DNA of 64,000 nt from DASUPK01 sp963724665 (GCA_963724665.1 CAVRVH010000012.1:1116001-1180000); one strand, 5' to 3'; positions 1 to 7,640 are shown, counted from the stretch's first letter. Program-made: numbers and translations. Notes: generated from the letters alone by a model not told the origin.

Positions 1-498
1 GAGTCGATCACTCGCAGCACCTCGTCGAAGTTGCGGCCGGTGGTCATCGGGTAGACCAGGATCAGCTTGATCTTCTTGTCCGGGCCGATCACGAAGACGT
101 TGCGGAGCGTCTGGTTGTCGGCCGGGGTGCGGTCGGTCGGGTCGCCCTCGACGTCGTCGGAGAGCATCCCGTAGGCCTTGGCGATCTGGTGGTCGGAGTC
201 GGAGATGATCGGGTAGTTGGGCGCGGTGCCCTGCGTCTCCTCGATCTCCTTCGCCCACTGCTCGTGGTTCTCCATGGGGTCGGTCGAGAGGCCGATGATC
301 TTGACGCCGCGCTTGTCGAACTCCGGCTTGATGCGAGGCCATGTAGCCGAGCTCGGTCGTGCAGACCGGGGTGAAGTCACGGGGGTGGGAGAACAGGACG
401 GCCCAGCTGTCGCCGATCCAGTCGTGGAAGTCGATCGGGCCCTCGGTGGTGTCCGCGTGGAAGTCGGGGGCTGTGTCGTTGATGGTGAGAAGAGCCAT
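1..498 (-). CDS. 1-Cys peroxiredoxin (Prx6 type), 3' partial, frameshifted
   Basis: Thiol peroxidase that reduces hydrogen peroxide and organic peroxides in the cytoplasm. Starting from ATG at 498, with a GGAGAGG ribosome site at 504-510, the product begins MALLTINDTAPDF and reaches SHPRDFTPVCTTELG, which holds the peroxidatic Cys of the PVCTTE motif. At about 331-342 the frame breaks: the continuation KPEFDKRGVKIIGLSTDP, then NVFVIGPDKKIKLILVYP, is read in another frame. The join looks like loss of two bases in a CGCGC run. The gene runs off the window start, so the C-terminus is not seen. The break may be sequence error, since other conserved genes here show the same fault. Confidence 0.85.
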   Translation of the reverse strand, partial: MALLTINDTAPDFHADTTEGPIDFHDWIGDSWAVLFSHPRDFTPVCTTELGYMASHQAGVRQARRQDHRPLDRPHGEPRAVGEGDRGDAGHRAQLPDHLRLRPPDRQGLRDALRRRRGRPDRPHPGRQPDAPQRLRDRPGQEDQADPGLPDDHRPQLRRGAASDRL

Positions 499-630
499 TT
501 CTTTCCTCTCCAAAGCTTTGCTTTCGGTGGCCGGGATCTAATCATACGAATCCCGACCGGGATAACCCAGTTTAGCCGCCCGCCTCCGCTTGGGGCATAG
601 GATCGGCCCACTCAACCGGAGGAGGAGCAT

Positions 631-915
631 ATGTACGCGCGAGTCGTGAGGTTCACCGACGTGAAGCAGGATCAGATCGACCGGATCAAGGGGGAGATCG
701 AGGGGGGAGACGGACCGCCGCCGGGCGTGAACGCCAAGGGAATCAGGGTGATGGTCGACGAGTCCCAGGGCACCGCCGTCGTGGCGCTGTTCTTCGACTC
801 CGAGGAGGACATGAAGCAGGCCGATGCGGTCCTCGAGGGGATGGACGCCGGCGAGACGCCCGGCACCCGCGCCTCGGTCGATCGCTGCGAGGTGATGGCC
901 TCGATGGACGCCTGA
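631..915 (+). CDS. Small dimeric alpha/beta-barrel (ABM-like) protein
   Basis: A 94-residue cytoplasmic protein with a strong GGAGGAGG ribosome site at 618-625. It opens YARVVRFTDVK, carries a central strand IRVMVDESQGTAVVALFF and a helix EEDMKQADAVLEGM. This layout fits the ferredoxin-like fold of antibiotic-biosynthesis monooxygenase-like proteins, small dimers often of unknown substrate. No cofactor motif is visible. It is divergent from the peroxiredoxin gene and convergent with the SCP2 gene, 3 nt apart. The function stays open. Confidence 0.7.
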   Translation: MYARVVRFTDVKQDQIDRIKGEIEGGDGPPPGVNAKGIRVMVDESQGTAVVALFFDSEEDMKQADAVLEGMDAGETPGTRASVDRCEVMASMDA

Positions 916-918
916 GCG

Positions 919-1392
919 TCAGCCGGCGCTCGGGATCCTGAAGAAGCTGGTCAGGCGGCTGGCGAGCATCACGTCGCCCTCGAGCTTCAGCCTGCCGGTC
1001 AAGAAGAGCGTCGGGCCCGAGGCCCTGTTGCCGGCCAGCTTCAGGAACTGGACGCCGCTCACCTTGATCGTGACCTTCGGGTCGTGTTCGGGTGAGTCGG
1101 CCGCGCGGCAGGCGCCATCGGCGAAGATCACCTCGTAGTGGTCGTAGCCGCCGCCCTGGTCCTCGGGACGGTCGAGGATCTTGAAGTGGACGACCGTGTC
1201 GAGGCCCTCGATCTGGGCGGGCTCGACGTGGTCGGCCATGCGGGCGAAGATCTCGTCGAGGACCTGCTTGCGCAGGGGGCCGTGGATGATCTCCGAGAGC
1301 TGCTCGTCGGACGCTCCGGCGATCAGCTCGGCGAACTGCTCGGGCTTGAAGTCTGCGAGATCGGCGTCGGCGATGGAGATCTCGTCGGGCAT
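919..1392 (-). CDS. SCP2 sterol-binding domain protein
   Basis: A 157-residue single-domain protein of the SCP2 lipid-binding fold, which holds acyl-CoA or other lipids in a hydrophobic tunnel. Typical stretches are the helical start DLADFKPEQFAELIAG, the beta core TVVHFKILDR and PKVTIKVSGVQFLKLA, and the end LKLEGDVMLASRLTSFF. The ATG at 1392 follows a GAGGGAGGA ribosome site at 1399-1407. It is transcribed away from a TetR gene across a 59-nt region with two palindromes, so TetR control is likely. The ligand is unknown. Confidence 0.85.
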   Translation of the reverse strand: MPDEISIADADLADFKPEQFAELIAGASDEQLSEIIHGPLRKQVLDEIFARMADHVEPAQIEGLDTVVHFKILDRPEDQGGGYDHYEVIFADGACRAADSPEHDPKVTIKVSGVQFLKLAGNRASGPTLFLTGRLKLEGDVMLASRLTSFFRIPSAG

Positions 1393-1407
1393 GTCGGTTC
1401 CTCCCTC

Positions 1408-1448
1408 TATAGTTGCTACCTACAGTAGGAAAAAGCTACCACAGGTAG
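1408..1448. promoter_or_regulatory. Divergent promoter with two TetR-type palindromes
   Basis: The space between the SCP2 and TetR genes holds a TATAGT -10-like box at 1408-1413 and two palindromes: CCTAC-A-GTAGG at 1419-1429 and CTACC-ACA-GGTAG at 1436-1448. Both share the CTAC/GTAG half-site and lie between the -10 box and the TetR start at 1452. A similar palindrome precedes the next TetR gene. Binding by either TetR protein is inferred. Confidence 0.6.
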
Positions 1449-1451
1449 GAA

Positions 1452-2102
1452 ATGGCGACCACCACAAAGCAGAAGGCCACCGAGCCCCGCAAGCGCGCCG
1501 CCCACCTGGGGCCGGAGCGTCGTCGTCCCGAGCTCCTGGACGCGGCGCTGCGCCTCTTTCTCGACCGCGGCTACGACGGCACCTCGATGCAGGCTGTCGC
1601 CGATCAGGCCGGGGTGACCAAGCCGGTCGTCTACGCCGCCTTCGAGTCCAAGGACGATCTCTTCCGCGCGCTGCTCGCCCGCGAGGAGGAACGAATCCTG
1701 GCCGAGATCCAGGGCGCCTTCGAGAACGCCGACCTCTCCGATCCCGAGACGACTTTGATCGAAGGGTTCACCGGGTTCCTGCGGGCGGTCGGGGACTCAC
1801 CCGAGGTCTACAAGCTGATCTTCCTCGGCGAGGGTGGCGGCAACGCCGCGGTCGCCCGCCGCATCCAACGCGGCCGCCAGGCCCAGGTCGATGCCCTGAG
1901 CCTGCTCGCCAAGCGCTGGCTCGACGCGGACGGGGGCACGCGGGCCGCCAACGAGAAGAAGGCCCGCCTGCTCGGCAACGCGATCGCGGGGCTGGCCGAG
2001 GCCGGCGCCCGACTGTTGCTCTCCGGCCAGGACGGCTGGACGGCGGAGACGCTCGGTCGTGAGCTGGGCCGCCTCGCCGCGAGCGCGCAGTCCGCCGCCT
2101 GA
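1452..2102 (+). CDS. TetR family transcriptional regulator
   Basis: A 216-residue regulator. The N-terminal helix-turn-helix is clear: RRPELLDAALRLFLDRGYDG, then TSMQAVADQAGVTKPVVYAAF, then ESKDDLFRALLARE. The C-terminal ligand-binding helices are not diagnostic. The ATG at 1452 lies 3 nt beyond an operator-like palindrome. The next TetR gene follows 21 nt after its stop, with its own palindrome between. Likely targets are its own gene, the SCP2 gene and perhaps the downstream oxygenase. Confidence 0.93.
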   Translation: MATTTKQKATEPRKRAAHLGPERRRPELLDAALRLFLDRGYDGTSMQAVADQAGVTKPVVYAAFESKDDLFRALLAREEERILAEIQGAFENADLSDPETTLIEGFTGFLRAVGDSPEVYKLIFLGEGGGNAAVARRIQRGRQAQVDALSLLAKRWLDADGGTRAANEKKARLLGNAIAGLAEAGARLLLSGQDGWTAETLGRELGRLAASAQSAA

Positions 2103-2106
2103 CCAG

Positions 2107-2120
2107 CTACGGTCGCGTAG
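2107..2120. promoter_or_regulatory. Palindrome before second TetR gene
   Basis: CTACG-GTCG-CGTAG is a perfect 5-4-5 palindrome in the 21-nt gap between the two TetR genes. It shares the CTAC/GTAG half-sites and the trailing GTAGGAAATG context with the palindromes at 1419-1448. It may be an internal operator, and TAGGA may also serve as a weak ribosome site. Confidence 0.5.
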
Positions 2121-2123
2121 GAA

Positions 2124-2747
2124 ATGGCCGAGACCTCGGCGAAGCCGCGCCGGTATGCGCGCCGGATGCCCCCGAACGAGCGTCGCGAGCAGCTGCTCGA
2201 CGCGACCCTCGCCCTGATCGCCGAGCTTGGCTACGGGGCTGTCTCGATGGAGGGCATCGCACGGCGCGGCGGAGTCGCGAAGCCAGTCGTCTACGACGCC
2301 TTCGGCTCACTCCCGGACCTGATGGACGCGCTGATCGAGCGGGAGGAGTCCAGGGCCCTGCTCCAGCTGGACGAGCTGTTGCCGACGCCCGCCGAGGACG
2401 CCGACCCCGCCGAGGTCCTGGTCCAGGGCTTCGACGCTCTGCTGCGTGCCGTCGAGGGGAACCCTGATGGCTGGAGGCTGAGCCTGGAGCCGGCGGACGC
2501 GCTCCCGCGGCCGGTTCGCGAGCGGGTCGAACGCCGTCGCGGCGGGGTTCACCAGCGGGTTGAGTCGAGGGTCCGTTCGGGGATCGAGCGGCTCGCGGTT
2601 CCGATCTCCGACCTGGAGCTCCTGGTGGAGACGATCGTCCTGCTCGCCATGGACGCAGCCCGGCGGCACCTGAACGAGCCGAGGCGCTACAGCCGCAAGC
2701 GGCTCACCGGGTTCGGCGCCGGCGTACTCGAGGGAGTGCGGGGATGA
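2124..2747 (+). CDS. TetR family transcriptional regulator (second)
   Basis: A 207-residue TetR protein paralogous to the one just upstream. The helix-turn-helix runs RREQLLDATLALIAELGYGA, SMEGIARRGGVAKPVVYDAF, GSLPDLMDALIERE. The last codons overlap the start of the oxygenase gene by 4 nt (ATGA at 2744-2747), so the two are translated together. This coupling suggests it controls the oxygenase. Confidence 0.92.
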   Translation: MAETSAKPRRYARRMPPNERREQLLDATLALIAELGYGAVSMEGIARRGGVAKPVVYDAFGSLPDLMDALIEREESRALLQLDELLPTPAEDADPAEVLVQGFDALLRAVEGNPDGWRLSLEPADALPRPVRERVERRRGGVHQRVESRVRSGIERLAVPISDLELLVETIVLLAMDAARRHLNEPRRYSRKRLTGFGAGVLEGVRG

Positions 2748-3604
2748 GCGCGATGCCCTCGAAGCCGGAGGCCGCCGCCCTCGTTCCGCCGCGCGGGGGA
2801 ATCACCTGGCGACTCGCCGGGGACGCGCGTCTCTTTGCCGGCTCCGGCTATGCATTGCTTCTCCAGGTCACTCACCCCTCGGTTGGAGCCGGGGTGAGCC
2901 AGCACTCCGACTTCAAGCGGGACCCATGGGGGCGATTGCTCCGAACGCTCGACTACACGACCGCGGTGACCTACGGTGGCCCGGATCTGGCCTGGGAGGT
3001 GGGCCGGCGGGTTCGCGAGATGCACAAGGCGATCAGGGGCGTCCGGCCCGATGGCGAGCCCTACCACGCTCTCGATCCGGCGCCCTACGCGTGGGTCCAC
3101 GCCACGCTCGCCGAGGCGATCATCCGCGGGCACCGGCTCTTCTGTTCGCCGGAGCTGAGCCCGGCGGACATCGAGACCTTCTGGCGGGAATGGCGCCGCA
3201 TGGGGCGGCTCGTGGGCGTCCGCTACGAGGATCTGCCCGAGCACTGGGCCGAGCTCCTCGTGTACTTCGATGAGATGGTCGAGCGCGAGCTCGAGGACAC
3301 CGAGGCGGCCCGAGACGTGCTGCGGGCGCTCCATGATCCAGCCGTCCCGCCTCTGCCCCGGATGCCGGACCGGCTCTGGCGAATCGTCTGCCGACCGCCG
3401 GCCAGCGCCGGCACCCTGGCGACACTCGGACTGCTGCCGCCGATTCTGCGAGAACGGCTCGGCGTCGAGTGGAGCGCGGGCAGGGAGCTCGGCTTCCGTA
3501 CGCTGGCTCGAGTCTCTCGCGCCTCGGGACCGCTGATGCCGCCGCAGGCGAGGAGCTTCGGGCCGAGATACCTGCGCTGGCGAGACCCGGCTGTCGCCCG
3601 TTAG
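2744..3604 (+). CDS. Oxygenase MpaB family protein (DUF2236)
   Basis: A 286-residue protein of the MpaB/rubber-oxygenase family, heme proteins thought to cleave unsaturated hydrocarbons oxidatively. The family signature is seen near residues 36-65: LLLQVTHPSVGAGVSQHSDF, then KRDPWGRLLRT, with two His that fit heme contacts. Further support is YAWVHATLAEAIIRGHRLF. No signal peptide is visible. It overlaps the upstream TetR gene by 4 nt, implying an operon. The substrate is unknown. Confidence 0.85.
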   Translation: MSAMPSKPEAAALVPPRGGITWRLAGDARLFAGSGYALLLQVTHPSVGAGVSQHSDFKRDPWGRLLRTLDYTTAVTYGGPDLAWEVGRRVREMHKAIRGVRPDGEPYHALDPAPYAWVHATLAEAIIRGHRLFCSPELSPADIETFWREWRRMGRLVGVRYEDLPEHWAELLVYFDEMVERELEDTEAARDVLRALHDPAVPPLPRMPDRLWRIVCRPPASAGTLATLGLLPPILRERLGVEWSAGRELGFRTLARVSRASGPLMPPQARSFGPRYLRWRDPAVAR

Positions 3605-3646
3605 GGTGCCCCGTCCATTCCCGAAGCTTGATCACAGGAGGTCGGC

Positions 3647-4381
3647 ATGTCAGTGGAGGCGTCGCTCAACGAGTTCAAGGAAACCGCGGGCACGGAATCC
3701 TTCGAGATGCAGGGCTCGAAGATGATCAAGGTCCAGCTTGCGGACGAGACCATCCAGGCGAAGCTCGGCTCGATGGTCGCCTACCAGGGCGACGTCAAGT
3801 TCGAGCACGCCGGCTCCGGCGGACTCAAGCGGATGGCCAAGAAGGCGGTCACCGGAGAGGGCGCCGAGCTGATGAAGATCTCCGGCTCGGGCGAGGTGTT
3901 CCTCGCCGACCTGGCGCAGGAGATCCAGCTGCTGAAGCTCTCCGACGAGGCCGTCACCGTCAACGGCGCCAACCTGCTCGCCTTCGACGCCGACATCGAC
4001 TGGGACATCAAGAAGGTCGACGGCGTCTCCGGCTTCATGGGCGGCGGCATGTACAACACCCACCTCTCGGGATCCGGGTACATCGCGATCCTCTCCGACG
4101 GCCCTCCGGTCATGCTCGAGCTGGACGGCACCGAGACCTTCGCGGATCCGCAGGCGGCGATCACCTGGTCCGACGGCGTCAAGACCTCGGTGAAGACCGA
4201 CGTCAACCTGAAGACCTTCATCGGCCGCGGCTCGGGCGAGACCGTCCAGATGGCCTTCTCCGGCAACGGCTGGCTGCTGATTCAGCCGTCGGAGGGCCGG
4301 GTGACGAGCACCGCCGCGGGCGGCTCGGGCGGCGGCGCTTCGAGCGCGGGCGGAGCGCTCGGCAAGCTGATCGGCGGCTGA
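3647..4381 (+). CDS. AIM24 family protein
   Basis: A 244-residue protein of the AIM24/DUF124 beta-rich family, named from a yeast mitochondrial protein; the bacterial role is unclear. Visible family stretches are KLGSMVAYQGDVKFE, LLAFDADIDWDIKKV, and a Gly-rich FMGGGMYNTHLSGSG that precedes YIAILSDGPPVML. The C-terminus ends in a low-complexity Gly/Ser tail. An AGGAGG ribosome site stands 6-7 nt before ATG. It appears to be a single-gene unit. Confidence 0.85.
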   Translation: MSVEASLNEFKETAGTESFEMQGSKMIKVQLADETIQAKLGSMVAYQGDVKFEHAGSGGLKRMAKKAVTGEGAELMKISGSGEVFLADLAQEIQLLKLSDEAVTVNGANLLAFDADIDWDIKKVDGVSGFMGGGMYNTHLSGSGYIAILSDGPPVMLELDGTETFADPQAAITWSDGVKTSVKTDVNLKTFIGRGSGETVQMAFSGNGWLLIQPSEGRVTSTAAGGSGGGASSAGGALGKLIGG

Positions 4382-4464
4382 GCGAAGCCTCTCGTTCGCG
4401 CGTTCAGGCGCTGGGATCTAGCGCAATACTTGGTGGGCGATGGATCGCACGGAAAGGAGAACTC

Positions 4465-4770
4465 ATGGCTACCGCACTGCACGGAACTGTTGATCAGCCG
4501 CTGGAGGACGCCAGCTTCACAACACGTCGAGTCGCGTTCGAACAGGGTTGGGCGTGGAATGAGCTGGACAGCAGCCCCAGCGTGCTGGAGTTCAGGAAGG
4601 GCGTCTCGGCCTTCAAGTTCGGGTCCCATATGACGGTGGAACTGGAAGACGCGTCGGCATCCCAGACGCGAATTACCGTCTCGTCCAGACCCGTCGCCGT
4701 GATCGACTTCGGACGAGGCCACAAGGCGGCGGAGGACCTGTTGCAACGTCTCGCAGCCCGGGAGGTCTAG
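4465..4770 (+). CDS. Hypothetical protein, 101 aa
   Basis: Not recognised. A 101-residue soluble protein, acidic, with alternating beta-strand-like stretches (MTVELEDASASQTRITVSS, RPVAVIDFG) and a C-terminal helix KAAEDLLQRLAAREV. The start at 4465 follows a good GGAAAGGAGA ribosome site at 4451-4460, so the gene is likely real even though a longer open frame extends upstream. Confidence 0.6.
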   Translation: MATALHGTVDQPLEDASFTTRRVAFEQGWAWNELDSSPSVLEFRKGVSAFKFGSHMTVELEDASASQTRITVSSRPVAVIDFGRGHKAAEDLLQRLAAREV

Positions 4771-4840
4771 GGCGCGTTCGTCTGGGATCCGGCGGGCTGA
4801 GGGGGATCGGCGCGATCAACGGCGTCATCAAGCTCATAGA

Positions 4841-4853
4841 CTCGGTATCCGAG
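4841..4853. promoter_or_regulatory. Palindrome CTCGG-TAT-CCGAG
   Basis: A perfect 5-3-5 palindrome 45 nt before the GlsB-like gene. The same motif occurs twice at 9858-9870 and 9879-9891, and the match extends to 16 of 17 nt when flanks are included. It is probably a binding site of a regulator shared by these loci. The regulator is not identified. Confidence 0.5.
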
Positions 4854-4898
4854 AGACGAGTGCATTCTGTGCGGGTGCACTGATACAGGAGGTGAGAA

Positions 4899-5225
4899 GT
4901 GGTCGGAGCACTACTCTTCGGATTGGTTGCCGGGTTCATCGGCCGGGCGCTTGTCCCGAACGACGTATTCGCGGGCATGAAAGGGCCGAAGTCCTGGCTT
5001 GTCTCGATTGTGCTGGGCCTGGTCGGCGCTGCGCTCGGTTGGCTGATCTTCACGGCTGGACTTGGGATCGGCGATGAAGACGTCTTCGACTGGGGCGGCA
5101 TCGTGAGCGCTTTGATCGGCGTTGTCATCGTTCTCCTTATTGCGGGCTGGGTGCTGCGGCGCCGTGCCTCGAGCGGCAAGGGCCCTCGGGTGCCCGACAC
5201 TGCCGGCGGGCCCCCCTCCACCTGA
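4899..5225 (+). CDS. GlsB/YeaQ/YmgE family stress-response membrane protein
   Basis: A 108-residue membrane protein. Three hydrophobic segments are seen: VGALLFGLVAGFIGRALVP, WLVSIVLGLVGAALGWLIF and IVSALIGVVIVLLIAGWVL, with the GxxAGxxGR pattern of the transglycosylase-associated family. A short basic, Pro-rich tail follows. GTG at 4899 is preceded by AGGAGGTGAG at 4887-4896. Family members rise under stress; the exact role is unknown. A palindrome at 4841 lies just upstream. Confidence 0.85.
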   Translation: MVGALLFGLVAGFIGRALVPNDVFAGMKGPKSWLVSIVLGLVGAALGWLIFTAGLGIGDEDVFDWGGIVSALIGVVIVLLIAGWVLRRRASSGKGPRVPDTAGGPPST

Positions 5226-5261
5226 AGGAGATCGCTGCAGGTACCGTCGTCGCCACCGCGA

Positions 5262-5276
5262 GATACTGCCTGGGCG
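5262..5276 (+). promoter_or_regulatory. GATACT -10 box of leaderless NTF2-like gene
   Basis: GATACT at 5262-5267 is followed by exactly 9 nt and the ATG at 5277, with no Shine-Dalgarno sequence. The string GAGATACTGC recurs before the NTF2-like genes at 8267, 11803 and 20536(-), and GGGATACTGC before 29545(-). Transcription starting at or near the ATG is inferred. Confidence 0.6.
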
Positions 5277-5717
5277 ATGTCGGAGGAGAACGTAGAGGTG
5301 GTTCGCGGCTTCTACGAGGCGGTCAACGCTTGGCTCGAGACCTATTGGGCCGATCCCTCCCGCCCGCTGGCGGATACGCCGGGAGTCGACGAGGTGTTCG
5401 AACGGATGGATCCCGCGGCCGAATGGGACTGGCTGTTCAGTTCCGACATCTACCAGGGTCGCGGCCAGCTGCTGCACGCGGCCGCGGACTTTGTCGGGAC
5501 CGTCAGAGATTGGCGGATCGAGGTGGAGGAGCTGATCGAGGGGAAAAGCGACGGGGTCATGGCGTCCCTGCGCGTCGTCGCTCGCGGCAAGGGGAGCGGG
5601 GCTCCGGTCTATCAGCCGGTGTTTTCGGCGCTCACGGTGCGTGACGGCAGAATCACCCGTATCGAGGACCACACGGAGCGATCCAAGGCCCTCGAAGCCG
5701 CTGGGCTGTCGGAGTAG
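5277..5717 (+). CDS. NTF2/SnoaL-like protein (MSEEN family)
   Basis: A 146-residue single-domain protein of the cone-shaped NTF2-like fold. The family start MSEENVEVVRGFYEAVN and end KALEAAGLSE are both present, with the usual middle (MDPAAEWDW, YQGRGQLLHA, LTVRDGRITRIEDHTER). Such proteins may be small isomerases, hydrolases or ligand binders; none of this set can be assigned a substrate. The insert with Trp-rich LETYWADPSR makes it slightly longer than its paralogs. It probably has a leaderless mRNA. Confidence 0.88.
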   Translation: MSEENVEVVRGFYEAVNAWLETYWADPSRPLADTPGVDEVFERMDPAAEWDWLFSSDIYQGRGQLLHAAADFVGTVRDWRIEVEELIEGKSDGVMASLRVVARGKGSGAPVYQPVFSALTVRDGRITRIEDHTERSKALEAAGLSE

Positions 5718-5737
5718 CCGCTTTCGCCTGGGTAGAC

Positions 5738-6010
5738 CTACAGCCCCTTCACCTTGCCGTAGTCATTCTGCTGCCAATCGGCGGCAGCACGTTCCAGCAA
5801 CTCCAGCCGAGGCACGCCGGTGACTATGCAATAGGCGTCAAGGATCGCGTCGATGAGGGGATCGGCTGGGAGCGCTATGCCGTTCTCAAGGCGGGAAACG
5901 GTCGCCGTGCTGGCCCCCGCGCGCTCAGCGACTTCTCGCTGCGTCGCGCCGGCGCGCTCGCGGGCGGCACGTAACACCGGACCGGCGTAGTCGAGCAGGC
6001 GACCGGCCAT
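5738..6010 (-). CDS. XRE-family helix-turn-helix regulator
   Basis: A 90-residue protein made of one HTH domain: LRAARERAGATQREVAERAG, then ASTATVSRLENGIALP, the classic Cro/CI pattern. The remaining C-terminus AILDAYCIVTGVPRLELLERA is helical. It resembles antitoxin-like or phage-type regulators, but no toxin gene is adjacent. The region upstream of the ATG at 6010 holds a TTACGCC/GGCGTAA palindrome, likely for autoregulation. A decayed inverted copy of its promoter and first codons lies at 9903-9984. Confidence 0.88.
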   Translation of the reverse strand: MAGRLLDYAGPVLRAARERAGATQREVAERAGASTATVSRLENGIALPADPLIDAILDAYCIVTGVPRLELLERAAADWQQNDYGKVKGL

Positions 6011-6019
6011 GGGTCCAGC

Positions 6020-6044
6020 TTACGCCGCCTTGCAGGGGGCGTAA
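6020..6044. promoter_or_regulatory. Inverted repeat before XRE gene
   Basis: TTACGCC at 6020-6026 and GGCGTAA at 6038-6044 form a perfect 7-bp inverted repeat with an 11-nt spacer, 10-34 nt upstream of the XRE start. The length and position suit an operator for the XRE protein itself. In the copy at 9921-9945 one arm has changed to TTGCGCC. Confidence 0.5.
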
Positions 6045-6096
6045 ATCGGGCCGGTACCTTCGTTCCCGATAGGAACCTGAGAGAGGGAGAAGGACC

Positions 6097-6549
6097 ATGC
6101 GGAAAGCTGTCATGCCGTTCGTCTTGTCCGTGGGGCTGATCGCCGTCGCTCCCGCTGATGCCGCATCGACGCGTGAGGAGTACGCGGTTCAGGCCGACCC
6201 GATCTGCCGGAGCTCGGATCAGGACACAAGTCGCCTTATGAAGAGCTTTTGGCGCGCAAACAAGAAGTTCAGGTACCACGCCGCCGGGAACGCTCTTGCT
6301 GCTGTTGGTCGCAGGATTCTGTTGGGGAACGACCAGCTTCGAGCAATCGCGCCGCCGCCAGGCGACGAGGTCTTGATTGGCCAATGGATTCATCTCTGGG
6401 ACAAGGTGTCTGAGAACTTCGCCGTCGCGGCATCGGACTACCGGCTCGGCTGGTACGACAGAGTCGGTCGCGAGTTCAAGTCCTCGAGGCGGCTCAGCTC
6501 TCAAGCTCGTCAGTTGGTCGCCGGCTTCCCCTTCAAGCGCTGCGCCTAG
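6097..6549 (+). CDS. Exported hypothetical protein, 150 aa
   Basis: Function unknown. A signal peptide is clear: MRKAVMPFVLSVGLIAVAPADA, with cleavage expected after ADA near residue 22. The mature part has two Cys (PICRSSDQ near residue 38 and the C-terminal FKRCA) that could form a disulfide, and is helical with many basic residues. The start follows GAGAGGGAGAAGG at 6081-6093. Its 3' end abuts a remnant of an NTF2-like gene junction. Confidence 0.7.
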   Translation: MRKAVMPFVLSVGLIAVAPADAASTREEYAVQADPICRSSDQDTSRLMKSFWRANKKFRYHAAGNALAAVGRRILLGNDQLRAIAPPPGDEVLIGQWIHLWDKVSENFAVAASDYRLGWYDRVGREFKSSRRLSSQARQLVAGFPFKRCA

Positions 6550-6552
6550 CCT

Positions 6553-6586
6553 TTCGGAGTAGGTGACGTCGGAGGAGAACGTAGTT
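6553..6586 (+). pseudogene. Remnant of an NTF2-like gene junction
   Basis: The stretch CTTTCGGAGTAGGTGACG followed by TCGGAGGAGAACGTAG closely matches the stop-start junction between tandem MSEEN genes (end LSE-stop, then MSEENV). Here the start reads GTGACG instead of ATG and the coding match stops after about eight codons, directly before an HB hairpin at 6587. The open frame continuing past it has no family resemblance, so this is read as a gene fragment. Confidence 0.6.
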
Positions 6587-6606
6587 CTGCTTTGCATGGA
6601 AAGCAG
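6587..6606. repeat. Solo HB hairpin repeat
   Basis: CTGCTTT-GCATGG-AAAGCAG, a perfect 7-bp stem with 6-nt loop, identical to the copies at 8219, 9985 and 11756. It is followed at 6623-6628 by GATACG, a weak form of the GATACT box seen after the 8219 and 11756 copies. No HA partner is present; the left side is a truncated NTF2-like gene start. Confidence 0.8.
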
Positions 6607-6710
6607 TGGTCTCCGCGAGATACGTGACATCTGGCTCAGCATCGACGCTAGGAAGCTTGCCGCGTCCATATGGCGCGGGTTAGGCTGTCCGCCATGGGAG
6701 ACCGTGGTAC

Positions 6711-7574
6711 TTGAAACGTTTTGTACTCACCGTCGTGCTCGCGGCGCTCTCGCTGGCGGCGCCCCTTTCCTCGGCAGACGCATCGGTGACGATCGGGCAG
6801 ACCGATCCGGAGATTCCTCCGCCGATGTCGAGCTGCGCCGGCGTTGTCCCCCAGGCAATGGCTCAGCCGACCGTGACGTCGGGCAACTCCTACGTCGTTC
6901 CTGCCACCGTCCAGCAGGGAGCCATCACCGCGTGGAGCCACAACGCGTTCAGCGCCGCAAACCAGCCGGTGACGATGAAGGTCTTCCGCCTCGTTGGCGG
7001 GACGACCTACCGCATCGTCGGCCATGACGGCCCCCGAACGCTGAGCGGTCCGGGCCTGGTCACCTTCTCCGGGATCAGCGTTCCGGTTCAGGCCGGCGAT
7101 GTGCTCGGCTTGAACTCCGGTACGGGCAGCGGGTTCGTTCAGTGCATGTTCGTGGCCGCTGGCGACACGATGCTGTACGCCAACCCCAGCGATGCAGCGG
7201 ACGGTCAGGAGGTGGCCTTCACCACCGTCCCGGACAGACGGCCGAACGTCTCGGCGGTCGTCGCGCCCAATAACACGTTTACGCCCGGCCCGATCACCCG
7301 CGACAAGAAGAAGGGCACCGCGACCCTCACGGCGACGGTCCCCAACCCCGGTGATCTGACGGCGTCGGGCAATGGCGTCAAGGCCGCCGGTGCCGTCACA
7401 AGTAAGGCGGTCGGCGCCGGTCCGGCACAACTGCTGATCAAGGCGAAGGGCAAAAAGAAGCGAAAGCTCAACGAGACCGGCAAGGTGAAGCTCAATGTCG
7501 CTATCAGCTACACGCCGACCAGTGGTGACCCCAGCACCCAGTCGGTGAAGGTGAAGCTGAAGAAGAAGTTCTAG
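6711..7574 (+). CDS. Exported hypothetical protein with Lys-rich C-terminal domain
   Basis: A 287-residue secreted protein of unknown function. The signal peptide is MKRFVLTVVLAALSLAAPLSSADA. The mature part has a beta-rich domain (VPATVQQGAITAWSHNA, MKVFRLVGGTTYRIVG) with two Cys, then a Lys-rich Ig-like tail KKKGTATLTATVPNPG to VKVKLKKKF. The start is TTG at 6711, with GGGAG at 6696-6700; the ATG at 6693 is out of frame. The tail may bind cell-wall polymers; this is inference. Confidence 0.7.
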   Translation: MKRFVLTVVLAALSLAAPLSSADASVTIGQTDPEIPPPMSSCAGVVPQAMAQPTVTSGNSYVVPATVQQGAITAWSHNAFSAANQPVTMKVFRLVGGTTYRIVGHDGPRTLSGPGLVTFSGISVPVQAGDVLGLNSGTGSGFVQCMFVAAGDTMLYANPSDAADGQEVAFTTVPDRRPNVSAVVAPNNTFTPGPITRDKKKGTATLTATVPNPGDLTASGNGVKAAGAVTSKAVGAGPAQLLIKAKGKKKRKLNETGKVKLNVAISYTPTSGDPSTQSVKVKLKKKF

Positions 7575-7606
7575 CCGTCACGGTCTCGGGCCTCTGGGCG
7601 AAACCG

Positions 7607-7626
7607 CCGGTTTGGACTAAAAGCAG
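7607..7626. repeat. Degenerate HA hairpin repeat
   Basis: CCGGTTTGGACTAAAAGCAG differs from the HA consensus CTGCTTTGGACGAAAAGCAG at three positions. Its right arm runs directly into TAAGGAGGG, the ribosome site of the gene at 7641. No HB follows. Confidence 0.5.
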
Positions 7627-7640
7627 TAAGGAGGGATCTT

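Noticed and set aside
3469..4464. Long plus-strand open frame continuing into the gene at 4465
   Set aside because: It overlaps AIM24 in another frame, and a proper ribosome site marks the start at 4465.
6563..7027. Open frame starting MTSEENV that continues through HB and into the next gene
   Set aside because: Only the first eight codons resemble the family; the rest overlaps a clear secreted-protein gene at 6711 in another frame.
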